Positions 1 through 8,898 of a DNA stretch of 64,000 nt are shown here, piece by piece. A program made the position numbers and the translations under genes. The stretch comes from AP-15 sp963789025 (GTDB taxonomy: Bacteria > Pseudomonadota > Alphaproteobacteria > ATCC43930 > CGMCC-115725). Positions within the stretch are counted from its first letter, which is position 1, and each line of letters begins with the position of its first letter. Below the pieces are notes generated by a model, which saw only the letters and a program-made list of their open reading frames with translations, did no database searches and was not told the DNA's origin. The stretch spans positions 1 through 64,000 of the forward strand of contig CAWBIT010000008.1 of the NCBI GenBank assembly GCA_963789025.1, written 5' to 3'.

Positions 1-1441
1 TCAGGTCAGTACCGTGCGCAGCGCCGAAATCGACGGCATGAAAAAATAGCCTGCGGCGGTCAGCACGACGAACTGTCGCGGCATTTCAAGGGTCGTCCGC
101 CGGTTCCCGGCCGGATAGTTCGGATAAGGGCTCGTCCATTTTGCGCGCGCCTCCATCGGCAGCCTGGCCGATGATCGGGTCGAACCCCGGCGTCACCGGC
201 GCACCGCTGCTCGGGCGTAGCTTGCCCGGGACGAAGTCGGGTTCGTTTGCGTGGCGGCGCTGGATGTATTCGAACTGCCGCTGGATCGAAGTCTGATAGC
301 AGACGAACATCAATCCCCGACTGTGCGATGTCGTCGTCTCACCCGACGCCACCTCGGGACCGAACGGGATGCCGGCGCGTAGAATGCGGCGCCTCTGCGC
401 TTCTGCTTCGCCGCCCGGAGCGTCGTCGCGCGGATAGGCCTTGCGAATATGCGCCGCATACGGACATCTGCGCTGGAACGGATCGTCGCCATAGTCGAAG
501 TCGTTGTTGCGCATGGCGTCGCCCCCAAGCGCCGAATTGTCGTACAGCGGCGCCAGCTCCAGAGGAGCACCGCTCTTCCACCGGCCAAACAGGCGCGCTC
601 CGAGCAGTTCCGGCTCCATTCCGAACCCTGCCGCACGATCCGCGACGAAACTGCGGAACTCGGGCACTCTCTGCTCGAGCCGCCGGAACACCATGTAGGA
701 GCCGTTGCGCAGCCATGGTGCCGCCATGTGGGGCGGCGGTCCCTGTCTGACCGGATCGCTCGGATCCTGGCCGGGATAGCCATACACAAACTCCCCCGGC
801 CAGATCAGATCCTGCTCGGGTAGTCCCTGGTCCGGATTGCTCGTCGATCTCCGGGTCAGACCGCGAATACCCGGCTGGGAAATGCCGTCTCGATAACCGA
901 AATGCTCGAACCCGCGGAATGCGCCGGGCCGGGTGGTTCCCATTTCGGAATACACAACCTTGATCAAATCGCCGAGCAGTCGGAGCAGCTCGGCGCGGTG
1001 GTAGTTGACCAGACCCTCACGAGGACCGGTGACGAGAAAAACCCCGTCGATACGATCCGAGCGGAACTCCCTCAGCCAGGCCGAAGGGGGAGGATCGTGC
1101 AGCCGCTCGATCGTCTCCCCAGCTCCCGCGCCCCGTTCAAACGATGGGTCGAAGTGGGGGCGCCCGGCCCCCAGGAGCTGGGTCAAACCGGCATTGGTGA
1201 AACCCAGATTGACGCCAATAACGATCGCGGATAACTTTTTATTGCTGCGCTGCGAAAGCCGTTGTTCTTGATCATTGGCCTGCCAGGCGGTGGTGATTCG
1301 CCAGGTCAAGTGCTGCTTCACCAGTCTTTTGAACGAGCCGAGATTGACGATCTTGAAGAAGACAAAACACTCGGCATCCTTTTGCAAGCCGATCAGAACA
1401 TCGCCTTGGATATCGCCAAGTTCCAGCGACGGAAGCCCCAC
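1..1441 (-). pseudogene. Dyp-type heme peroxidase, +1 frameshift near C-terminus
   Basis: Dye-decolorizing peroxidases use heme and H2O2 to oxidise dyes, phenolics or porphyrins. The GTG start at 1441 has a GAGGAGG ribosome site about 6 nt upstream. The family GxxDG motif is seen as GYRDG (residues 182-186), and the likely proximal heme ligand is H331 in CPYAAHIRKAYPR. The first frame stops at 86-88 after residue 451. The expected C-terminal end (NRRTTLEMPRQFVV, then AAGYFFMPSISALR) continues in another frame to a stop at 1-3. The switch lies in the run around 126-131, where one extra base after the Glu-Pro codons explains it. Total length 1441 nt is 3n+1, so repair gives 479 aa. No signal peptide is visible. 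It lies 25 bp after the small gene at 1467-1811, so both are probably in one transcript. Whether the lesion is real or a sequence error cannot be told here; the missing tail packs the core and may matter for function. Confidence 0.85.
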
Positions 1442-1466
1442 AGGCCCCTCCTCGCGAACCGCAAGG

Positions 1467-1811
1467 TCAGCCGCCCCCGTTGGAGCCCTCGTAACCGATC
1501 AGCAGGTAATCGGTGATCCACACCGTCTGCCCTGCCACGACTTTTTTCCAGCGATAGGCAATTCGAAGACCCATAGCGACGCGACGCGGCTGACCTTTGA
1601 AGTTCCAATCTCCTACACCGTACCTGTCCATTTCCATCCAGATACACGTCGCATCCGGTGGTTGAGCCGCAGGGGTCGGACTGGCTTGACTTGGGGTAGC
1701 GCCGGTAGCGCCGGTCGGCGGAGCCGGAAGGAATGTATGAGGCTCCATCGCACCACCCGCGTATGGGTTCATCTTGATTATCAGCGCGCCGAGGTCTTCT
1801 GCTATCGTCAT
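1467..1811 (-). CDS. Hypothetical protein upstream of Dyp peroxidase
   Basis: A 114-residue protein of unknown function. I chose the ATG at 1811 because GGAGA lies about 7 nt upstream; an upstream in-frame start would add 42 residues without a ribosome site. The N-terminus reads MTIAEDLGALIIKMNPYAGG. A Pro/Ala/Thr-rich linker follows (about residues 25-55), then a more ordered C-terminal half rich in Trp, Tyr and Arg (WNFKGQPRRVAMGLRIAYRW). No signal peptide, membrane segment or catalytic motif is recognised. It is transcribed just ahead of the peroxidase gene, so it may be a partner or cargo-related protein, but that is context only. The base composition looks somewhat less GC-rich than the core genes. 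Confidence 0.6.
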   Translation of the reverse strand: MTIAEDLGALIIKMNPYAGGAMEPHTFLPAPPTGATGATPSQASPTPAAQPPDATCIWMEMDRYGVGDWNFKGQPRRVAMGLRIAYRWKKVVAGQTVWITDYLLIGYEGSNGGG

Positions 1812-1985
1812 CTGCGTCTCCTTTCTAATTTGGCTGACGTTTACAGGAAATTCTCGTTTCTGGCCCTCCGAAGGCCTTCTCGATTGCGGAAATGCGCATA
1901 ATTCGACGGGCGTGCCCATAGGTGCGATCGGGTTCACACAGCTGCAAATTTTTCTCGTCGTCCTCGCATCCCTCGTCGGGTGGTT
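1812..1985. other. Intergenic gap between cyclase 3' end and small gene
   Basis: 174 bp between two minus-strand genes. Apart from the ribosome site at the right edge of the small gene, no convincing promoter, hairpin or repeat was recognised. Confidence 0.4.
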
Positions 1986-4900
1986 TCACGCGCCACCAAG
2001 TCCAGCAATAGCAGTTTCGATCCGGCCGAATTCGCCATGGGTCCCGAGGGCGTGGAAGATCGCGTCGGCTGCTTCCAGCAGCTGCCGTGCTGTCGAGATA
2101 TCGCCGGCGCGCTGGCGCAATGCCGCCCGCGTGACCATCGCCTTGGCGAGATCGTTGCGCGCACCGACGCTCTCGAAAATCCGCATTGCGGTCTCGACAT
2201 GATCCTCGGCACCAGCGGGCGCGTCGGCGGCTAGATATTCACCCATTAACCAACACGCCCGTCCCTCATAATGGAGGTAGCCGGTTGCCCGGCTGGTTGC
2301 GAGCACGCGCTCGATCAAAGGCCGGGCGGCGGTGCGGTCGCCGAGGCGGAGATAGCCTTCGGCAAGCCAGACCGCGCCGATCGTATGGGTCCAGCGCATG
2401 TGGGAACTCTCAAACCAGGCGAGGCCTTCACTCAGCTCTGCGATACCCTCATCGAGCCGGCCGGCTTTGATTTTCCCGTAACCGCGGATGACCCGGGCCC
2501 ACGCCGCGTCGCGTGGCAGCGGCGCGAGCCCCAGAGCCTCGTTGCAGCATTCCAGGCCGCGTTCGATGACGCCTCGCTGAATATGGGCCAATCCCATCCG
2601 GGTCCAGCCGACCACCTTGAGCCGCAGATCCTGGAGTGCAACACCGTGCTCGAGCCCGCGCCAACAAAAGTCGAGGCTCGCTTCCCAATCGCCGAGGTAG
2701 TTGGCGATGGCGGTCAAATGCCAAAGCGTCCGGCCCGCCCACCAACGGTTGCCCCGCGCTTCGAAGAAAGCGAGGGCGCGCTCCCCCGCCTCTAGACCCT
2801 CCTGCAATCTGCCGGCAATCATGTAAACCTGGGCCAAGCAGGATTCGGAAATCGCGTTGATCTCCTCCAGGCTAAAAGCCGACGCAATCTTCGCTGCCTC
2901 TCAACAATGTTCGATCGCGACATCGGGTCGGCCTCCCGAGGTCGCGTGCAGGAACCCGGTCCAATAATGCCAAGCGGCCCGGCGCGGCGGGTCGGCAGTT
3001 TCATCCACGACGCCGCGAATCTCTTCGAGCGCACGGCTGTGCTCGGTGTAACGTCCCAGTGCGTACTTCACCTCGGCCTGATTTAGTACGGCGTCGATGC
3101 GGCGCAGCCGGTTCGGCTCGGTATCGGGCAGGGCATCGAGGATGCGCAGAGCGTCGCTGAAATAGGCCAAAGCCTCGGTGTTGGCCCAACGGCGCTGGGA
3201 TTTTTGTGCCGCGAGTATTGCGTAATCTACCGCCTTTTCGGCGTCCTTGCTGCGCCCGAAATGAAGGGCGAGCAGTTCGGCCACCTCCTCGCGGCGATCG
3301 CGATAGAGCACTTCGAGCGCGTTTCCGACGATGCCATGATGCGCACTGCGGTGGCTGTCGAGGAGGCTCCCATAGGCCGCCTCCTGCGTCAGCGCATGGC
3401 GAAAGACGTACACAATCCCGTCTCCAACGACGCGCTCGTAGACGAATTCGAGGCGATTGAGCTCGCGCAGCAGGTTGTCGAGCGGCTCCGCGCCCCGCCA
3501 CACGGCGCTCAGTAGGCGCAACGACAACTCCCGGCCGATGACAGAAGCCATCTGTAGAAATCGCTTCAACTCGTCGGGCAGCCGATCGATCCTCGCCATC
3601 ACGACATCGTGGATCGTGTCCGGCACCATCAGGCTCGATCGAAGGTCCTTCACCTCGCCGGCGTGGAGGGTCAACTGCTCGAGGAAGAGGGGATTGCCGT
3701 CCGCCTTGGCGACGATCTCCTCGGTGGCCAGTTCGATTATCCGCTCAACATTCAGCACCGAGCGGACGATGTCGATACTGTCGTCCCGCGACAATGGCTG
3801 CACCGGCAGCTGTCCAGCGTAGGATTTATCGATCCATGGCGGACGGTACCCCGGCCGATAGCTCGCCAACATTAAAACACGCGCTTCGCCGATATTTTCT
3901 GCGAGGAAACCGAGGAATTCTTCCGATATTTTGTCAATCCAATGCAGATCCTCGAGCACCAGGACAAGAGGCCGTTCGAGGCTCAATTTAATGCTGACTT
4001 GGCGGAAGATTTCGAAGGTTTTTGCTTTTACGGCTTCGGGATTGGAAAGGGCAGGCGCCGTCTCGGCGTCTTTTACGCCCAACAGATGCAGCAGCACGGG
4101 GCTATCCTGCGCGGCATCAATCCCGACCCGCTCCAGACCCGAGCGAACCTTCGCAATCATCAACTCCGGGGCGTCGGTCTCGAGGATGCCGCAATTGCTG
4201 CGCAGCAAGTCGAGCATCAGCAAATACGGGATCGCAGTGCCGTAGGAAACACACCGGCCCTCGATCCATGTCACGCGCTCGCTGGCGATTTGCTGTCGGA
4301 ATTCAGCGAGAAGGCGCGACTTGCCGATGCCGGGCTCGCCGACGATGTCGACCGTTTGCCGCTGGCCGCTTTCAACCTGCCGCAAGAAATTGTTCAAGAC
4401 CGCCAGGTCGCTCTGCCGGTTGACGAAGGTGGTGCTGCGAGCTGCGGTGGATGGCCGGAGTGCGGCACGCGCTTGCGACACCTCGAGCAGCCGATAGGCG
4501 GTGATCGGCTCGGCCTTACCTTTGAGGATGAGCGGGCCGACCGGTTCCACCCGAGCATAGCTCTGCGCCAGTTCGTAAGTCGCCTCGCTCAGCAGAATCG
4601 TCGCAGGCTCGGCGGCTTGCTGGATCCGGGCCGCGACATTGGCCGTGTCGCCGATAGCCGTATAATCCATCGGAAATCGATCGGCGACTGGGCCGAACAC
4701 CACCGGCCCCGAGTGGATGCCGATCCGCACCGGCAGCTCCAAATTATCGGCGCCGCGGGCGTCCTCAGTCCCGCCGAGCGCGCGTTGGATCGCCAAGGCG
4801 GCGAGCAGCGCCCGCTGAACATGGTCTTCCTGCGTCACCGGAGCGCCGAACAGCGCCATGAAACCATCGCCGGTAAATTGCGGCGCGGTGCCTCCGTAGC

Positions 4901-5261
4901 GATCCACCTCGGCAAGGCTGGCGGCCAGAAACGAGCTGACGAGGTCGCGCATCGCCTCGGCCCCGAGCCGTTCGGTTAGGGGAGTAGAACCCACGATGTC
5001 GCAAAACAGCACCGTGACCTGTTTCATTTCGCCCGGAAGCGCAGTCCCGGGCCCTGCGGCGGGTTTGGGTATGAATGGCCCGCGCGCAACGGCTTCCTGC
5101 AGTCCCGCCCGGTCCAGCGGCGCGCCGCAGTGGCCGCAGAACCGGTTTTCGGGAGGATTGCCCGAGCCGCAAGACGGACACGGGACGCCCAACGGCGCGC
5201 CGCACTGTCCACAGGACTTCATTCCGGCGAGATTGTCGGCGCTACACCGAGGGCACCTCAT
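1986..5261 (-). pseudogene. Class III adenylate/guanylate cyclase-AAA-TPR regulator, in-frame TGA
   Basis: A large cytoplasmic signalling ATPase of the cyclase-AAA-TPR type. Domains in order: two zinc ribbons (CPRC..CGQC and CPSC..CGHC, residues 3-46); a class III cyclase domain with metal-binding D88 (FCDIVGST) and D132 (GDGFMALFG) and the transition-state pair N208/R212 (TANVAAR), so catalysis is plausible; an AAA/STAND-type ATPase with Walker A GEPGIGKS at 308-315; and a C-terminal TPR array. A TGA at 2901-2903 follows residue 786 (IEHC). The same frame resumes at once with EAAKIASAFSLEEI and SCLAQVYMIAG and runs to 1986. Related proteins usually have Arg or another residue at the stop, so a CGA-to-TGA change is likely. 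Uninterrupted it would be about 1091 aa. The truncated product keeps the cyclase and ATPase but loses about 300 residues of TPR. It is divergent from the Crp/Fnr gene at 5518, which could sense the cyclic nucleotide (inference). Confidence 0.85.
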
Positions 5262-5517
5262 GCCGAGCCTCCACGGGCGCCGGAAACTGGAGGTTGCGAT
5301 CTTTCAGCCTAGTCCCGTCCCGGTCGGGCGGTCAACATTTGGTGAATGCGGGCATGCCGCCCAATTCTCCATGTAAAAAGGTTAATGCCAAAGCCCGTCC
5401 ATGTGATACGTTGCTTAGGGCCATAAAGGCTCAACGCAGCATATATCAACTTTTTGACGCTTTCTCTGGCAAACCAGAATTTTTTGGCCTTCTTGATCGC
5501 GGCTGTAGGGAATTGCC
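5262..5517. other. Divergent intergenic region, cyclase / Crp-Fnr gene
   Basis: 256 bp between divergent start codons, so it must hold promoters for both. The half next to the Crp/Fnr gene is AT-rich. I saw no perfect FNR (TTGAT-N4-ATCAA) or CRP palindrome that I would call an operator. Confidence 0.4.
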
Positions 5518-6213
5518 ATGAACTCCCCGACGCAACAGGAAAAACGGCAGATCTTCGAACGTCATCTCCTGTTCGGGAAGCTGAGCGCCAGTGAAATAGA
5601 CTTTTTGATAAGTTACTCCCGGCTCGAACACTATCCGTCTGGCCGCGAGATCTTTGCCAAAGGGTCACCCGGGCAAAGCTTGGTGGCCGTATTGCGCGGA
5701 AGCATCAAGATCAGTTCGCTTTCCGACGAAGGCAAAGAAATCATATTCAACATTATCAATGCCGGTGAAATCTTTGGTGAAATAGCGGTCCTCGACGGCG
5801 AAGAACGCAGCGCAGACGCGACTGCGATGAACGACTGCGAGCTCTTGGTATTGAACCGCCGCGATTTTTTGCACCTGCTCGAAAATCGGGCGGACCTTTG
5901 CATGATCATGCTGAGAATCCTTTGCCAGCGGCTACGGCAGACGAGCGAACAGGTCGAGGATGTGATGTTTCGGCATCTCGAGTTGCGACTCGCAAAAAGG
6001 TTGCTGCACCTCGCCGAGAGAGCCGGCCCGCACGGGCTGCAAAGCACCTCCGTGGAGCTTCACGTCTCGCAGAGAGAACTCGGCAACATGGCCGGAGGCA
6101 GCCGGGAGAGCGTCAACAAGATTTTGCAGAATTGGCATCGCCAGGGTCTGATAGATCTCGGCAAAGCGTCGGTTTTGATCCGTGACATCGAGGCGCTGAG
6201 GCGCCTGATCTGA
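5518..6213 (+). CDS. Crp/Fnr-family transcriptional regulator
   Basis: A 231-residue cytoplasmic regulator with an N-terminal cyclic-nucleotide-binding beta-roll (about residues 20-135) and a C-terminal winged helix. The roll shows GSIKISSLSDEGKE and GEIFGEIAVLDGEERSA, the glycine-rich turn and phosphate-cassette-like stretch of the family. The long C-helix (about 120-160) precedes the helix-turn-helix VSQRELGNMAGGSRESVNKI (about 180-200). There are no N-terminal cysteines like those that bind the Fnr iron-sulfur cluster, so oxygen sensing by that route is unlikely. The ligand could be cAMP, another cyclic nucleotide or none. It is divergent from a class III cyclase gene, which makes a local second-messenger circuit attractive but unproven. 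The next plus-strand gene starts about 50 bp downstream. Confidence 0.9.
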   Translation: MNSPTQQEKRQIFERHLLFGKLSASEIDFLISYSRLEHYPSGREIFAKGSPGQSLVAVLRGSIKISSLSDEGKEIIFNIINAGEIFGEIAVLDGEERSADATAMNDCELLVLNRRDFLHLLENRADLCMIMLRILCQRLRQTSEQVEDVMFRHLELRLAKRLLHLAERAGPHGLQSTSVELHVSQRELGNMAGGSRESVNKILQNWHRQGLIDLGKASVLIRDIEALRRLI

Positions 6214-6265
6214 GGTTTCTTGAGGCGGCCGTTCACGGCGCCGGACCCAGCTCCTATATCGGGGG

Positions 6266-7309
6266 GTGCCGGCAATCACGATCTTGCGCCTGATGTCGCC
6301 CTCCCCTCCGAAGCCCGAGACCTGGATCAAGACAACGCCGGCCGGGCTCTATTGCGAGCCCGGCAGCTTCCACATCGACCCGCTGCTGCCGGTGCCGCGC
6401 GCCATTATCACGCACGGGCACGGCGACCACGCCCGGCCGGGCAATGAGCGCGTGCTGGCGACATCCGGCACGATCGCGATCATGCAGTCGCGTTACAGCG
6501 AGCTGGCCGGAGATTCGCTGCAGCCGCTAGGCTATGGCGAACCCATCGCGATCGACGGGGTCGGGGTGCGTCTCCTCCCCGCCGGCCACGTGCTGGGCAG
6601 CGCGCAAATCGTGCTCGATTACCGCGGCGCACGGGTCGTCGTCTCGGGCGACTACAAGCGCCGGGCGGACCCGACCTGCGCGCCCTTCGAGCCGTGCAAC
6701 TGCGACCTCTTCATCACCGAGGCGACCTTCGGATTGCCGGTGTTCCGCCATCCGCCCGACCGGCTCGAGATCGACAAGCTGCTGCATTCGCTGTCCCTTT
6801 TTCCTGAACGCTGTCACGTCGTCGGGGTCTATGCGCTCGGCAAGTGCCAGCGGGTTCTGGCGCTGTTGCGGCGCGCGGGATACGAAGAGCCGGTCTATCT
6901 CCACGGCGCGCTGATCGGCCTGACCGAGCTCTATGAGAGGCTCGGGGTGCCGCTCGGGCCGGTGCTGCCATGGGCCGCGGCAACGCGCGAGGCGCTCAAA
7001 GGCCGCATCGTGCTGGCGCCGCCCGCCGCGACGACCGATCGCTGGTCGCGGCGGCTACCCGATCCGCTCGTCGCGATGGCATCGGGCTGGATGCTCGTGC
7101 GCCAGCGCGCCAAGGCGCGCGGCGTCGAACTGCCTCTGGTCATCTCCGACCACGCCGATTGGGACGAGCTGACCGCAACCATCGACGAGGTCGCCGCCGA
7201 GGAGGTCTGGGTGACTCACGGACGCGAAGAGGCGCTCGTCCATTACGCGACAAAGCAGGGCTACCGGGCCCGCGCGCTGGCGATCGTCGGCTTCGAGGAA
7301 GACGAGTAG
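6266..7309 (+). CDS. Ligase-associated DNA exonuclease (MBL/beta-CASP fold)
   Basis: A metallo-beta-lactamase-fold nuclease of the ligase-associated exonuclease family (SNM1/Artemis-like), thought to trim DNA ends or crosslinks for the ligase encoded next. The zinc motif THGHGDHA is at about residues 49-56, followed by GHVLGSAQIVLDY and SGDYKRRADPTCAPFEP; further metal or beta-CASP residues appear as TEATFG and DHADW. The GTG at 6266 gives 347 aa. The ATG at 6293 gives 338 aa and begins closer to the conserved PKPETWIKTT start, so it is a real alternative. The ligase begins 16 bp downstream on the same strand, so the two are almost certainly co-transcribed and cooperate in repair. The usual third partner, an Lhr-type helicase, is not in this window. 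Confidence 0.9.
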   Translation: MPAITILRLMSPSPPKPETWIKTTPAGLYCEPGSFHIDPLLPVPRAIITHGHGDHARPGNERVLATSGTIAIMQSRYSELAGDSLQPLGYGEPIAIDGVGVRLLPAGHVLGSAQIVLDYRGARVVVSGDYKRRADPTCAPFEPCNCDLFITEATFGLPVFRHPPDRLEIDKLLHSLSLFPERCHVVGVYALGKCQRVLALLRRAGYEEPVYLHGALIGLTELYERLGVPLGPVLPWAAATREALKGRIVLAPPAATTDRWSRRLPDPLVAMASGWMLVRQRAKARGVELPLVISDHADWDELTATIDEVAAEEVWVTHGREEALVHYATKQGYRARALAIVGFEEDE

Positions 7310-7324
7310 ACCGCGCGTGAAGTT

Positions 7325-8893
7325 GTGAACCGTTTTGCAGCCCTCCTCGATGCGCTGCTGTTCACGCCGTCACGCAATGGCAAGTTGCGGCTGATGCGGG
7401 AATATTTTTCGACAGCGCCCGACCCGGAACGGGGCTGGGCATTGGCCGCATTGACCGGCGAGCTCGTCTTCGACGACGCCAAGCCGAGCCAGGTGCGCGC
7501 CCTCGCCGCCGCCCGCGTCGACCCCGAGCTGCTCGGCTGGTCCTATGATTTTGTCGGCGACCTCGCCGAGACAGTGTCGTTGATCTGGCCCGCCGCGCCG
7601 GGCGGAGCAGGACATGTCCCGAGTCTCTCCGAGATCGTCGAGCAGCTGAAAGGGGCGAGCCGCAGCGAGGCGCCGCGGCTGCTCGAACCGTGGCTCGACG
7701 CGCTCGATGCGACGGGGCGGTGGGCGTTGTTGAAGCTCGTCACCCGCGAGCTGCGGATCGGCGTCTCGGCGCGGCTCGCCAAAACCGCGCTCGCCGAATG
7801 GAGCGGGGTCGAGCTCGACCGCATCGAAGAAATCTGGCACGGGCTCGCGCCGCCTTACCAGCCGCTCTTCGATTGGCTGGAGGGCCACCGCCCGCCGCCC
7901 GAGATCGGCGATCTGCCGACCTTCACCCCGCTGATGCTGGCGCAGCCGCTGGAGGACGCCGACATCGCGGGCCTCGACCCGCGCGACTATCTCGCCGAGT
8001 GGAAATGGGACGGAATCCGCGTGCAGCTCGTCGCCCGCGGCACTGAAAGGCGCCTCTATTCGCGCTCCGGCGACGATATCGGCGCCGCCTTTCCGGACAT
8101 CTGCGCAGCGATGCCGGCCGAGGTGACGTTGGACGGCGAGCTCCTGGTGATCCGCGACGGCGAGGTCGCGCCGTTCAATGATCTGCAGCAGCGGCTCAAC
8201 CGCAAGACCCCGAATACAAAGCTGCTGCGCGATTTCCCCGCCTGGGTAAGGCTTTATGACATTCTGCGTGATGGGCCGGAGGATTTGCGCGGCCTATCCT
8301 TTGCCGAGCGCCGGCGCCGGCTCGAAGCCTGGTATGCGCGGGCGCCGCGTCCGGCTCTCGACTTGTCGCCGATGGTGCCGTTCACCAGCTGGGAGGAGCT
8401 CGGCGAATTGCGTGACGGGGCGCGCCGGCGCGGCATCGAAGGGCTGATGCTGAAGCGGGCGGATTCGCTCTACGTATCCGGCCGGCCGAAGGGGCCGTGG
8501 TTCAAGTGGAAACGCGGCGCGCTGACCCTCGACACCGTGCTGATGTATGCCCAGCGCGGCCACGGCAAGCGGTCCTCATTCTATTCCGACTATACCTTCG
8601 GCGCCTGGCGCGGCGACGAGCTGGTGCCGGTCGGCAAGGCCTATTCCGGGTTTACCGATGAAGAACTGCGCCGTCTCGACCAGTGGGTGCGCAACAACAC
8701 CGTGCGGCGCTGGGGCCCGGTGCGCGAGGTGAGCCCGCAGATCGTCCTCGAAGTCGCCTTCGACAGCGTGCACCGCTCGACCCGCCACAAATCGGGTGTC
8801 GCGATGCGCTTCCCGCGCATCCACCGCATCCGCTGGGACAAGCCCTTCCGCGAAGCCGACACCTTGGAGACACTCGAACGAATGATGACGTGA
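7325..8893 (+). CDS. ATP-dependent DNA ligase, cisplatin-damage-response type
   Basis: A 522-residue ATP-dependent ligase that seals nicks through a covalent enzyme-AMP intermediate. An N-terminal helical DNA-binding domain (residues 1-200, starting MNRFAALLDALLFTPSRNGK) is followed by the adenylation domain, with motif I EWKWDGIR and the AMP-accepting Lys at about 227. Later motifs include YSRSGDDI, TLDGELLVI and EGLMLKRADSLY, and a C-terminal OB-fold (about 400-510). Length and order fit the ligase family found next to the MBL exonuclease in many alphaproteobacteria and linked to crosslink or cisplatin tolerance. This is not the replicative NAD-dependent LigA. The GTG start at 7325 is adopted. 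It ends 5 bp before the convergent yejB stop, so the two genes meet tail to tail. Confidence 0.93.
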   Translation: MNRFAALLDALLFTPSRNGKLRLMREYFSTAPDPERGWALAALTGELVFDDAKPSQVRALAAARVDPELLGWSYDFVGDLAETVSLIWPAAPGGAGHVPSLSEIVEQLKGASRSEAPRLLEPWLDALDATGRWALLKLVTRELRIGVSARLAKTALAEWSGVELDRIEEIWHGLAPPYQPLFDWLEGHRPPPEIGDLPTFTPLMLAQPLEDADIAGLDPRDYLAEWKWDGIRVQLVARGTERRLYSRSGDDIGAAFPDICAAMPAEVTLDGELLVIRDGEVAPFNDLQQRLNRKTPNTKLLRDFPAWVRLYDILRDGPEDLRGLSFAERRRRLEAWYARAPRPALDLSPMVPFTSWEELGELRDGARRRGIEGLMLKRADSLYVSGRPKGPWFKWKRGALTLDTVLMYAQRGHGKRSSFYSDYTFGAWRGDELVPVGKAYSGFTDEELRRLDQWVRNNTVRRWGPVREVSPQIVLEVAFDSVHRSTRHKSGVAMRFPRIHRIRWDKPFREADTLETLERMMT

Positions 8894-8898
8894 CGGAT

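Noticed and set aside
2901..2903. TGA as selenocysteine or recoded Trp in the cyclase
   Set aside because: No selenoprotein homology and no visible SECIS-like hairpin downstream, and other genes in the window use TGA as a normal stop; a point mutation is simpler.
6266..6292. Using only the ATG at 6293 for the exonuclease
   Set aside because: Both GTG 6266 and ATG 6293 lack a clear ribosome site; the longer frame was kept with the alternative noted.
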